DNA from: Akkermansiaceae bacterium UBA5689
GTDB taxonomy: Bacteria > Verrucomicrobiota > Verrucomicrobiia > Verrucomicrobiales > Akkermansiaceae
Assembly (NCBI GenBank): GCA_002420305.1
Contig: DIHT01000141.1
Coordinates: 1 to 20,653 of the forward strand
Direction: 5' to 3'
Length of the DNA stretch: 20,653 bases
Position 1 is the first letter of the stretch. Each line of letters starts with the position of its first letter. The position numbers and the translations under genes were made by a program. The notes under the pieces were generated by a model that did no database searches, was not told where the DNA came from, and saw only the letters and a program-made list of their open reading frames with translations. Below, piece by piece: positions 1 to 6,735 of this stretch.

Positions 1-614
1 ATATCCGCCTCCCGACAGACCTGGGCAAGATCCTTGGTTCGTGAGTGTGCCACCGTAACGGTGGCGTTGATTCCCCTGCCCATGAGAAGAAGAGCCATGG
101 GCTTGCCCACAATCATGCTGCGTCCGATCACTACCGCGTTAGCACCACTGGTCTCAATCCCCGCCCTTTCAAGCAGGTGGATACATCCCTGAGGAGTGCA
201 GGGGACAAACCCTCTGTCGTCTTCCATCACGAGCTTGCCAACATTGACAGGATGAAACCCGTCCACATCCTTGTCCGGATCGATCAGCCGGATGATCTCT
301 TCTTCATTGATATGGGGCGGTGGTGGGGACTGCACGAGGATTCCATGGATTGAAGGATCCGCATTGAGCCCGGCAACCACTTCAAGCACCTCCTTCTGGC
401 TCGTTTCTTCCGGCAGCTCAATCCGCCTGGAGTAAATTCCCAGATCCGCACAGGTTTTTACCTTGGACCCGACATAAACATGGGAGGCGGGGTCTTTCCC
501 GACGATTACTACGGCTAACCCCGGGGTCACTCCCCGGGCCTCCAGGTCCTGCACTTGTTCCCGGCACCCTGCAAGGGCATCAGCCGCTATCTCTTTCCCG
601 TTCAGAATGGTCAT
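1..614 (-). CDS. folD: FolD, methylenetetrahydrofolate dehydrogenase / cyclohydrolase (3' end outside window)
   Basis: Bifunctional cytoplasmic enzyme of one-carbon metabolism. It oxidises 5,10-methylene-THF to methenyl-THF with NADP and hydrolyses that to 10-formyl-THF. The first 204 codons are visible; the family usually has about 285-300 residues, so roughly the last third lies beyond the left edge. The N-terminus MTILNGKEIA is typical. The active-site YxxxK motif is Y47-VGS-K51, the substrate loop is QSPPPP (95-100), DVDGFHP (116-122) carries the conserved Asp, and PCTPQG plus GRSMIVGKP (164-172) mark the start of the nucleotide-binding domain. The ATG start (612-614) lies 35 nt inside the end of the upstream acyltransferase gene. 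No later start would keep the conserved N-terminus, so the overlap appears real and suggests co-transcription. Confidence 0.96.
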   Translation of the reverse strand, partial: MTILNGKEIAADALAGCREQVQDLEARGVTPGLAVVIVGKDPASHVYVGSKVKTCADLGIYSRRIELPEETSQKEVLEVVAGLNADPSIHGILVQSPPPPHINEEEIIRLIDPDKDVDGFHPVNVGKLVMEDDRGFVPCTPQGCIHLLERAGIETSGANAVVIGRSMIVGKPMALLLMGRGINATVTVAHSRTKDLAQVCREAD

Positions 615-1299
615 TTATGTGCAAGTCTAGGTCATCTGCTCCACTGCGCATCAAATTCTCAACCTCAATGCGCTTGGCTTCGAAGGCATCGTCATCCATC
701 TGCCGCGGCACATCAAGCAGCTCGTCAAAAATGATGGTCAGCTTACTAAAGGGAAGGGGTAGAACAAAACGGTCCCACGTCTTGAGCCGAAACGCAGATC
801 CGAAGTGGATGTGGACGGCCATCACAGGGGATCCCGTCATCTGAGCCAGCTTGATCAGGCCCGGACTCAATTGATACCTTGGCCCACGTGGTCCATCCGG
901 GGTCACACATATATCCAGACCACGCCCCACCGCCCGTACCATTTCCCTCAATGCTGCTGAGCCCCGCCGGGAACTTGAACCCCGGACCGCCTCGAGACCC
1001 ATCACTTTTGCCACCGCCGCCAGCCCCGCTCCGTCGTGACTGGCACTGGTCAGGACGGCCCCTTTCCGCCAACCGAAGACACGACGGCGTGCCATCAGCG
1101 TTCCCGCGATCCGGTTATGCCAGAGACACCACAATAGCGGCTTCTCATGCTTTCCCCGGTCGGTGAGTCCGCAGTGATCCACAACCTTGATGCGAAGCGT
1201 CACAGAGTATAACCGCAAGAGCCACCCCACCAGCGCGCCGAGACCCCGCACTTTAAAGCTGGTTCGAATCTCACGGCCCTGCTGCTTATGCTTCATCAC
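580..1299 (-). CDS. DUF374 lysophospholipid acyltransferase family protein
   Basis: A 239-residue protein matching the DUF374 (PF04028) branch of the glycerolipid / lipid A acyltransferase superfamily. Members are thought to transfer acyl chains in envelope lipid synthesis; the substrate here is unknown. Visible blocks are an N-terminal hydrophobic stretch (about 20-40), WHNR (60-63), SASHDG (85-90) with the His-Asp pair, RGSSSRRG (106-113) and TPDGPRGPR (133-141), the strongest family signature. The N-terminus is probably membrane-associated. The GTG start (1297-1299) is favoured over the ATG that follows directly, because GTG forms a GTGA overlap with the stop of a small upstream ORF. The 3' end overlaps folD by 35 nt. 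An envelope-lipid role suits the LPS genes elsewhere in the window, but the exact reaction is inference. Confidence 0.88.
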   Translation of the reverse strand: MMKHKQQGREIRTSFKVRGLGALVGWLLRLYSVTLRIKVVDHCGLTDRGKHEKPLLWCLWHNRIAGTLMARRRVFGWRKGAVLTSASHDGAGLAAVAKVMGLEAVRGSSSRRGSAALREMVRAVGRGLDICVTPDGPRGPRYQLSPGLIKLAQMTGSPVMAVHIHFGSAFRLKTWDRFVLPLPFSKLTIIFDELLDVPRQMDDDAFEAKRIEVENLMRSGADDLDLHINDHSERERDSG

Positions 1300-1403
1300 T
1301 CGAACCGTATCCCGTCGCGGTATTCAATCTGGATTTTCAGCCTCGCCTCAAGGAGAGTCCTCCTTGCGCGTGATTCTGCCTTAAATCGCCTCGTTTCAAG
1401 CAT
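1296..1403 (-). CDS. Possible small basic protein ORF (35 aa) overlapping the acyltransferase gene
   Basis: An ATG-initiated ORF of 35 codons, starting MLETRRFK and ending YRDGIRFE. It is rich in Arg, Lys and Glu, as a short helical protein would be. Its TGA shares four bases (GTGA) with the GTG start of the acyltransferase, a geometry common in translationally coupled operons. The frame stays open 16 codons upstream of the ATG but has no further ATG, GTG or TTG. A GGGAG directly abuts the ATG, too close for ideal ribosome binding, and an AGGA lies 11 nt away. I do not recognise a family. It could be a real coupled small gene, a leader ORF, or a chance reading frame. Confidence 0.4.
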   Translation of the reverse strand: MLETRRFKAESRARRTLLEARLKIQIEYRDGIRFE

Positions 1404-1604
1404 CTCCCTGTGAATCCTGCGCGGAAACCCATCAGATTGACGCCTCGCGATTCAAAAGACCCCCGGGACATCTTGCAAGACTGATGAAAGACTGAGGCAG
1501 ACTCCATTCATGTTCATCCTCGTCTCAGATCCGACTCCAATCATCCCACGAGCCTTATTTTCTCGTTTAAACCTTTGGAGCATCATGGTTTCTTTCAGAC
1601 AGAG
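1404..1604. promoter_or_regulatory. Divergent intergenic region between the acyltransferase/folD genes and the iscU-like gene
   Basis: About 200 bp separates the minus-strand and plus-strand transcription units, so it should hold promoters for both. I see no clear -35/-10 pair, operator-like palindrome or terminator hairpin. The one notable element is a 7-codon ORF touching the iscU-like start, listed separately. Confidence 0.4.
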
Positions 1605-1608
1605 ATGA
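1585..1608 (+). CDS. Possible 7-codon leader ORF upstream of the iscU-like gene
   Basis: An ATG preceded by GGAG with four bases between opens the peptide MVSFRQR. Its TGA overlaps the iscU-like ATG as ATGA (1605-1608). This is one of the few Shine-Dalgarno-like sites in the window, and it points at the short ORF rather than at the scaffold gene. It could couple ribosomes to the scaffold start. An ORF this short can easily arise by chance. Confidence 0.22.
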   Translation: MVSFRQR

Positions 1609-2072
1609 CCAATTTCGAGGACAAAGCTCGTGAGGCCATGGCCAACCCCCGGAACGTGGGTGAGATGGAAGATGCCGATAGCGTAGGCACGGCAGGCTCG
1701 GCAGATTGTGGGGACATGTTGCGGATGTGGCTGAAGTTCACCGAGAAAGATGGTAAGAAGGTTATCGACCGGGCCTCCTTCCAATCCTTCGGATGTCAAA
1801 CCGCGATCGCCGTAGCCTCAATGGCAACCGAGCTCCTGAAGGGCAAATCCGTTGAAGATGCCCGCAAACTTTCCCCTGATGACCTGACCGGAGACCTCGG
1901 GCCCCTGCCTCCGATGAAAATTCATTGTGGCCAACTCGTCGAAGGCGCTCTTCACAATGCTCTCGGCGAGAACCGCGAGCAGCAAGACGAGGCCACTGCA
2001 CCTACCCTCGCCCAATCCATTTCCAGCCAACAGCAGGGCAATATAAAGATCGTCCCACTTGAAGGTGATTAG
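1605..2072 (+). CDS. iscU: IscU/NifU-type iron-sulfur cluster scaffold protein
   Basis: A cytoplasmic scaffold on which Fe-S clusters are assembled before transfer to target proteins. The 155-residue product has the three cluster-ligating cysteines C35 (in ADCGDML, with the conserved Asp D37), C64 (FGCQTAIA) and C108 (KIHCGQL), plus LPPMK (101-105), the equivalent of the LPPVK motif recognised by HscA-type chaperones in IscU. The 44-residue spacing between the second and third Cys is IscU-like; SufU proteins have an insertion there. The tail after about residue 120 is polar, Gln-rich and longer than in E. coli IscU (about 128 aa). ATG 1605 is chosen over an in-frame TTG 30 nt upstream because IscU/NifU homology begins here. 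sufT follows after 33 nt, which fits a small Fe-S operon, but no cysteine desulfurase or chaperone gene is in view. Confidence 0.88.
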   Translation: MTNFEDKAREAMANPRNVGEMEDADSVGTAGSADCGDMLRMWLKFTEKDGKKVIDRASFQSFGCQTAIAVASMATELLKGKSVEDARKLSPDDLTGDLGPLPPMKIHCGQLVEGALHNALGENREQQDEATAPTLAQSISSQQQGNIKIVPLEGD

Positions 2073-2105
2073 GAATAGTCATAGAACCCGCTACATCTGT
2101 CTCCC

Positions 2106-2651
2106 ATGAACCAGGAAATCCCTCTTACCCGCGATGTCGATGCCATTCAGATTCCCTCTGGTGATACCATTTCTCTCCCTGCTGGCACGCCAGTCGTGAT
2201 CACCCAGAGCCTCGGGGGTACCTATACGGTGGCAACCTCGGCCGGACTTGCCAGAATCTCTTCGAACGATGCAGATGCCCTTGGCATCGACAAGGCGGCC
2301 AATGAGGAAAAGGCTCAGAAGGACAAGGAAATGAAATCTGCTCCCTTGATGGAGCAGGTCTGGCATCAGCTTAAACAGGTCTATGACCCGGAAATTCCTG
2401 TAGATATTGTCAACCTGGGACTGGTCTATGATTGTACGGTGGACGACGAGGAAGATAAAAAGGTCGTGAACGTCAAGATGACTCTGACAGCGCCTGGTTG
2501 CGGCATGGGCCCCGCTATTGCTGCCGACGCTCAAGCACGCATCATGACCGTTGAGGAGATTGAAGATGCCCGGGTTGAGCTCGTATGGGATCCGCCCTGG
2601 AACCAGGAAATGATCACCGAGGAAGGCAAGATGAAGCTCGGAATGATCTAA
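2106..2651 (+). CDS. sufT: SufT, DUF59/MIP18-family Fe-S cluster assembly factor
   Basis: SufT-type proteins act in maturation of Fe-S proteins, mainly as accessory or carrier factors. The 181-residue product has the two-part SufT layout. The N-terminal part (about 1-70) has the PSGDTISLPAGTPVVITQ and LGGTYTVAT patterns seen in SufT. The DUF59 domain (about 80-165) contains DPEIPVDIVNLGLVYD starting at D94 and the APGCGMGP motif with the conserved Cys C132. The C-terminus carries VELVWDPPWNQEMI, typical of the family. A charged Lys/Glu-rich linker (about 58-78) joins the two parts. It lies 33 nt after the IscU-like scaffold, supporting a joint role. No recognisable ribosome binding site precedes the ATG. 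Confidence 0.93.
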   Translation: MNQEIPLTRDVDAIQIPSGDTISLPAGTPVVITQSLGGTYTVATSAGLARISSNDADALGIDKAANEEKAQKDKEMKSAPLMEQVWHQLKQVYDPEIPVDIVNLGLVYDCTVDDEEDKKVVNVKMTLTAPGCGMGPAIAADAQARIMTVEEIEDARVELVWDPPWNQEMITEEGKMKLGMI

Positions 2652-2686
2652 TTCGCAGGCTCTTGAGGCCCAATTGGACTTCCCCC

Positions 2687-2702
2687 TTGCCAAATTTGGG
2701 AA
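2687..2702. promoter_or_regulatory. Interrupted palindrome upstream of the small basic protein gene
   Basis: A perfect 10-bp palindrome CCAAATTTGG (2690-2699) sits inside a 16-bp pattern TTnCCAAATTTGGnAA. It lies 41 bp before the small basic protein start and 36 bp after the sufT stop. It could be an operator or part of a promoter. No regulator is known for it, and short palindromes occur by chance. Confidence 0.25.
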
Positions 2703-2742
2703 TTCAAACTAGCGTCCCGCCCCCCCATCAGGGTCTGATTCC

Positions 2743-2898
2743 ATGTCCAAGCATAACAGCCTCAAAACCAGCGGTGGAACCACCGGCACTCGCTCCGTCC
2801 TGAAACGCTTCGAGCGCGTCAAGATTCTCAAGGAGCGCGGACAGTGGAAAGAGGGACAAAGCCCGGTTGGCCTGCCCAAGACCAAGTCTGAGGGCTAG
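2743..2898 (+). CDS. Small basic protein of the Chlamydiae/Verrucomicrobia/Planctomycetes family (TIGR04137-like)
   Basis: A complete 51-residue ORF, ATG to TAG, starting MSKHNSLK and containing RSVLKRFERVKILKERGQW and GLPKTK. I recognise it as the PVC-restricted 'small basic protein' family, which is nearly invariant in its KRFERV...L..RGQWKEG core. Its function is not established; small size and high positive charge suggest RNA or ribosome contact, which is inference. It stands alone between sufT and the pseudouridine synthase, has an upstream palindrome and is followed by a strong hairpin, so it may be its own transcription unit. It is the best phylogenetic marker in the window. Confidence 0.9.
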   Translation: MSKHNSLKTSGGTTGTRSVLKRFERVKILKERGQWKEGQSPVGLPKTKSEG

Positions 2899-2941
2899 GA
2901 ACCTCGCCTTGCTCTCTCTTCAGATCGTAATTTTTAAACAG

Positions 2942-2963
2942 GGCGGAACCGGAAGGTTCCGCC
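2942..2963 (+). terminator. Perfect 9-bp GC-rich hairpin after the small basic protein gene
   Basis: The arms GGCGGAACC and GGTTCCGCC flank a GGAA (GNRA-type) tetraloop, followed by TTATCTGT. The stem is strong and well placed, 43 nt after the stop codon. The T-tract is weak, so it could be a modest intrinsic terminator or a 3'-end stabilising hairpin. Confidence 0.7.
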
Positions 2964-2985
2964 TTATCTGTCACAAAGTCGTCTC

Positions 2986-3702
2986 ATGCTTGAGGGCACT
3001 CGCCTGAACAAGTTCCTTGCCTCCTGCGGATTAGGATCTCGCCGCGCGTGTGACGCACTGGTCCAGCGTGGTGGCGTTACTCTTAACGGAGAGGCCTGCA
3101 CTAACCCAGCAACCCGCATACAGGAGGGCGACATCCTACGGGTCGAAGGCAAAAGAGTTTCTCCGAAGAAAACCACAACGATCCTCCTGAAAAAACCACG
3201 GGGGTATGTGTGCTCGAAACACGATGAGCTGGAAAGGGCAACGATCTATGAATTGCTGCCCCCAAAGTTTTCCCATTTGAACCACGTTGGCCGGCTTGAC
3301 CGGGATTCGGAAGGCCTTTTAGTTCTAACCAATGACGGGGACCTCGCTAACCGCCTGACCCATCCAAGTAACAGGGTTGAGAAGGAATATCGCGTGACTC
3401 TGACAAGCTCAATCGATTACCCGATCCTGAAGAAGCTCGTAGCAGGAGTTCAAACCCCGGAGGGATATGCCCGGGCGAAATCTACCAAGAGGCTGTCCCC
3501 TCGTCGCGTCTCCATCATACTGGAAACCGGCCTCAAGCGACAGATCCGCGAAATGTTCAAAACTCTTGGATATGAGGTTGAGAAGCTTTTCCGGATAAGA
3601 ATTGGCCGTCTTACTGACCCAGAACTACGCCCCGGCCGTTGGCGACATCTTGAGCACCACGAGGTCGAGCTGCTCAGCCTTGATCCTCCGGCCGAGGCCT
3701 GA
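2986..3702 (+). CDS. RsuA/RluB-family 23S/16S rRNA pseudouridine synthase
   Basis: Isomerises a specific uridine in rRNA to pseudouridine. The 238-residue protein begins with an S4 RNA-binding domain (about 4-55: TRLNKFLASCGLGSRRACD...LNG). The catalytic domain has the RsuA/RluB/E/F signature GRLDRDSEGLLVLTNDG, with catalytic Asp D105, then KEYRV (133-137) and the late GLKRQIREMF motif. RluB- or RsuA-type length and domain order fit; which nucleotide it modifies cannot be read from sequence alone. It starts 22 nt after the terminator-like hairpin and ends 73 nt before acs. No clear Shine-Dalgarno precedes the ATG. Confidence 0.93.
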   Translation: MLEGTRLNKFLASCGLGSRRACDALVQRGGVTLNGEACTNPATRIQEGDILRVEGKRVSPKKTTTILLKKPRGYVCSKHDELERATIYELLPPKFSHLNHVGRLDRDSEGLLVLTNDGDLANRLTHPSNRVEKEYRVTLTSSIDYPILKKLVAGVQTPEGYARAKSTKRLSPRRVSIILETGLKRQIREMFKTLGYEVEKLFRIRIGRLTDPELRPGRWRHLEHHEVELLSLDPPAEA

Positions 3703-3775
3703 TCCAGCTCCCTGCCTTGCAACCGGTCATCCTGTTGGGTAAACACCTTGGGACGGCAACTTTCCAGTCAGGCAC

Positions 3776-5725
3776 ATGAGCAAGAAGATTGAGAGCCACC
3801 TCTCCGAAAACCGCGTTTTCAAACCCTCCCGGGAATTCTCAAAGAAGGCCCGTATCTCCAGCATGGCCCAGTATAGGCGGATGTATAAGGAATCGATCGA
3901 TAAGCCGGCCGCTTTCTGGGCTCGTGAAGCCAGGGAGCTCCACTGGCAGAAACGCTGGAAAAAGGTCCTCGATTGGAAACCTCCATTCGCAAAATGGTTC
4001 ACTGGAGCGCGCCTCAATGTTGCTGAAAATTGCGTGGACCGTCACCTTACTAACGGCCGCAAAAACAAGGCTGCTATCATCTGGGAAGGTGAACCGGGAG
4101 ACCAACGAGTTCTCACATATCACCAGCTTCATCAGGAAGTGTGCCGCTTTGCCAATATCCTGGAGGCCAATGGAGTCAAGGCGAAGGATCGGGTCCTGAT
4201 CTATATGCCCATGGTTCCTGAAGCCGCGATTGCCATGTTGGCCTGCGCCCGGATCGGCGCTGTTCACTCCGTGGTATTCGGGGGCTTCTCCGCTGAATCC
4301 ATCGTAGATCGTCTGGAAGACTCTGGCGCCACTGCTATAGTTACCGCCGATGGAGGATACCGACGCGGTAAGATCGTCGAACTCAAGAAGAGCGTCGATG
4401 AAGCACTCCAGAAATACAAAGGGGTCAAGCGCTGTATCGTCTACCAGAGAACCGGAGAAAAAATAAACATGCGGCGAGGACGGGATGTCTGGTGGCACAA
4501 GGAAGCCGAAAAAGTATCGCCCTCTCACACTCCAAAGGGATTCGACAGCGAACACCCTCTCTTTATCCTGTATACCTCGGGGTCGACCGGGAAGCCGAAG
4601 GGAATCCTGCATTCCAGTGGGGGATATCTGGTCGGTAGTTATACTTCCTGTAAATATATCTTCGATATGCAGGATGACGACGTCTACTGGTGCACTGCAG
4701 ACGTTGGATGGATCACCGGACATTCCTATATAGTCTTCGGCCCTCTCGCCAACGGGGTAACGCAGGTCATGTATGAGGGAGCTCCGAACCACCCGGATTT
4801 CGGTCGTTTCTGGAATATTGTCGAGAAATATGGCGTCACCACATTCTACACCGCGCCCACGGCGATAAGAGCCTTCATCAAGGCAGGGGACAAGTTTCCT
4901 GACCGCCACGATCTTTCCTCTCTGCGTCTTCTGGGAACGGTGGGAGAACCCATCAACCCTGAGGCCTGGATGTGGTATTATGAAAAAATCGGATCGAAGC
5001 GCTGTCCAATAGTCGACACATGGTGGCAGACCGAGACCGGGTCCATCATGATCTCACCACTCCCCGGCTGCACCCCAACCAAGCCGGGCACAGCCACCCT
5101 TCCCTTCTTCGGCGTAGACGCTGCAATTCTTGATGACGAGGGCAATGAGTGCGGCCCTGATGAGGGTGGACGACTGGTCATTCGTAAGCCGTGGCCTTCC
5201 ATGCTCCGGACGATTTACGGCGACAGGAGCCGCTACCGTAAAACCTACTGGAACGACTTTAAAGGGATCTACACCGCTGGAGACGGGGCCCGGACCGATA
5301 AGGATGGGAACTTCTGGATTGTGGGAAGACTCGACGACGTTCTGAATGTATCTGGGCATCGACTCGGAACGGCCGAGGTGGAAAGTGCTCTCGTATCCCA
5401 TCCAGACGTTGCGGAAGCTGCAGTAGTGGGGCGCCCTCACGAGATCAAGGGCCAAGGAGTCGTTGCTTTCGTAACGCTTAAGGAAGGAGTCCGTGCAGTA
5501 AAAACAACCGAGAAAACTCTTAAGGGACATGTCGCCAAAGCTATCGGAGCGATCGCTCGTCCAGACGAAATTCACCTCACCCCGGCCTTGCCTAAAACAC
5601 GTTCTGGAAAAATTATGCGTCGTATTCTCAAGGAGCTGGTCGCCACTGGTGGAGTGACAGGAAATATTACAACCCTCGAAGATTTCAGCGTAGTGAGCAA
5701 CCTGCAGAAAAACCTTAAGAAATAG
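3776..5725 (+). CDS. acsA: Acetyl-CoA synthetase (AMP-forming acetate-CoA ligase)
   Basis: Activates acetate to acetyl-CoA through an acetyl-adenylate intermediate in the cytoplasm. The full-length 649-residue protein has the usual Acs size. It shows the N-terminal ACAS_N region (about 30-85), the phosphate-binding loop YTSGSTGKPKG (266-276), the WWQTETG motif (416-422) that shapes the small acyl pocket, the hinge region VGRLDDVLNVSGHRLGTAE (from V516) and the C-terminal PKTRSGKIMRR with catalytic Lys K612. This lysine is the one silenced by acetylation in characterised Acs enzymes. Propionate use is possible, but overall similarity favours acetate. A weak 5-bp GCCCC/GGGGC hairpin directly follows the stop. 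The gene appears to be transcribed alone or with the downstream coiled-coil gene. Confidence 0.96.
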   Translation: MSKKIESHLSENRVFKPSREFSKKARISSMAQYRRMYKESIDKPAAFWAREARELHWQKRWKKVLDWKPPFAKWFTGARLNVAENCVDRHLTNGRKNKAAIIWEGEPGDQRVLTYHQLHQEVCRFANILEANGVKAKDRVLIYMPMVPEAAIAMLACARIGAVHSVVFGGFSAESIVDRLEDSGATAIVTADGGYRRGKIVELKKSVDEALQKYKGVKRCIVYQRTGEKINMRRGRDVWWHKEAEKVSPSHTPKGFDSEHPLFILYTSGSTGKPKGILHSSGGYLVGSYTSCKYIFDMQDDDVYWCTADVGWITGHSYIVFGPLANGVTQVMYEGAPNHPDFGRFWNIVEKYGVTTFYTAPTAIRAFIKAGDKFPDRHDLSSLRLLGTVGEPINPEAWMWYYEKIGSKRCPIVDTWWQTETGSIMISPLPGCTPTKPGTATLPFFGVDAAILDDEGNECGPDEGGRLVIRKPWPSMLRTIYGDRSRYRKTYWNDFKGIYTAGDGARTDKDGNFWIVGRLDDVLNVSGHRLGTAEVESALVSHPDVAEAAVVGRPHEIKGQGVVAFVTLKEGVRAVKTTEKTLKGHVAKAIGAIARPDEIHLTPALPKTRSGKIMRRILKELVATGGVTGNITTLEDFSVVSNLQKNLKK

Positions 5726-5780
5726 CCCCCTCTCTCCATTGCATGGGGCATCCCTGTCTCCTGTGAATATTGGAAATACA

Positions 5781-6665
5781 ATGACCCAGTCTCGCTACTT
5801 CATCTGGCGCATCGCGCAGACGTTCGGCATCGCGATGCGGCGACGTCACGCAACCCAAGCAGCAACAGAATTCCATCTTTTCCGAGAAGCGGAAGAGGTT
5901 CTTGGCCAGCTTACCTGGGCAGAAACAGAGCACGTCGAAGAACTTTCCGCGGAATACTGGAATCTGCGGCGTATGTCCATGAAGCACAAGGAACTCGTCA
6001 GCGAAATCGAAGTCGCTCATGGAGATCTGCAAAAGTCACAGGATCAACGGGAAGAATTGCTTGGGATGGTCGTTGACCGCACCAAGTCCCTTGTCGAGGA
6101 GAGGGAAAAAATGAAAGAGTCTGGTGAGAGGCTCCAGTCTGAACATGAGGTTATCATCTCCGAGGCCAGATCAATTCGAAGGCAGCACGAGGGCATCAAG
6201 GCCAAGCTCGAAGTTCTCATTGCGGAAGGGTCCGGGGACACTCCAGAAACAGCTGCTTCAAAGGAAAAGCTTCTCCATCTTAAGAACAATTTTAAGAGTC
6301 TGCGGGAGCGGCGTGATACGGTCCTCACCGAAATCGAGGCTGCTGAGCGCTCCCTCAAGGACCTTGAAATACAGATCGAAACCGAGCGTACGTCAATTCG
6401 CGGAGAGACCCTCGGCAGCTATCAAAATCTAGGCAAGGCGAATCGTGACTTGTCTCACAACCGCTTGGAATTGAACTCACTGGAGGGCCAAATGAACGGT
6501 TTCTTTGCGGAAATCGGTCGTTACGTCCTGGCGAGATATCGCGACCCTGCTCTTGCTGAGATCGCTTCCAGGCATCACGGGCTCATCAAGCAGATGTCTG
6601 CACTTGGTCTCTCTATCCGGCTCAACAGGAGACTCGCGGGTGAAAAAGATGACCTCGCTATCTGA
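5781..6665 (+). CDS. Predicted coiled-coil protein of unknown function
   Basis: A 294-residue protein I cannot assign to a named family. The N-terminus (MTQSRYFIWRIAQTFGIAMR) is hydrophobic and basic, possibly amphipathic. Residues from about 45 to 235 are dominated by Glu, Lys, Gln, Arg and Leu in a heptad-like pattern, predicting a long coiled coil. The C-terminal 60 residues (around GRYVLARYRDPALAEIASRHHG) look like a small folded helical domain. There is no signal peptide or catalytic motif. ATG 5781, with GGA nine bases upstream, is preferred to the in-frame TTG at 5739. The gene lies 55 nt after acs on the same strand and converges on mpl. A structural or scaffolding role is possible, but no function is claimed. 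Confidence 0.8.
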   Translation: MTQSRYFIWRIAQTFGIAMRRRHATQAATEFHLFREAEEVLGQLTWAETEHVEELSAEYWNLRRMSMKHKELVSEIEVAHGDLQKSQDQREELLGMVVDRTKSLVEEREKMKESGERLQSEHEVIISEARSIRRQHEGIKAKLEVLIAEGSGDTPETAASKEKLLHLKNNFKSLRERRDTVLTEIEAAERSLKDLEIQIETERTSIRGETLGSYQNLGKANRDLSHNRLELNSLEGQMNGFFAEIGRYVLARYRDPALAEIASRHHGLIKQMSALGLSIRLNRRLAGEKDDLAI

Positions 6666-6735
6666 AACAGGATCGAGAGTGTCGCCTGCACCCTCCTCTC
6701 CCGCGAACTCAAGACGACCCTCCGTTCTTGTTCCT

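Noticed and set aside
3839..4909. Minus-strand 356-residue open frame opposite acs
   Set aside because: It lies antisense inside the clearly conserved acetyl-CoA synthetase gene and has no recognisable domain; it is a shadow of that gene's codon use.
5725..5749. GCCCC/GGGGC hairpin after acs as an intrinsic terminator
   Set aside because: Only 5 bp with a 15-nt loop and no T-tract; too weak to call.
5739..5780. TTG-initiated N-terminal extension of the coiled-coil protein
   Set aside because: The extension is unlike the rest of the protein, and the ATG at 5781 has a GGA at a usable distance.
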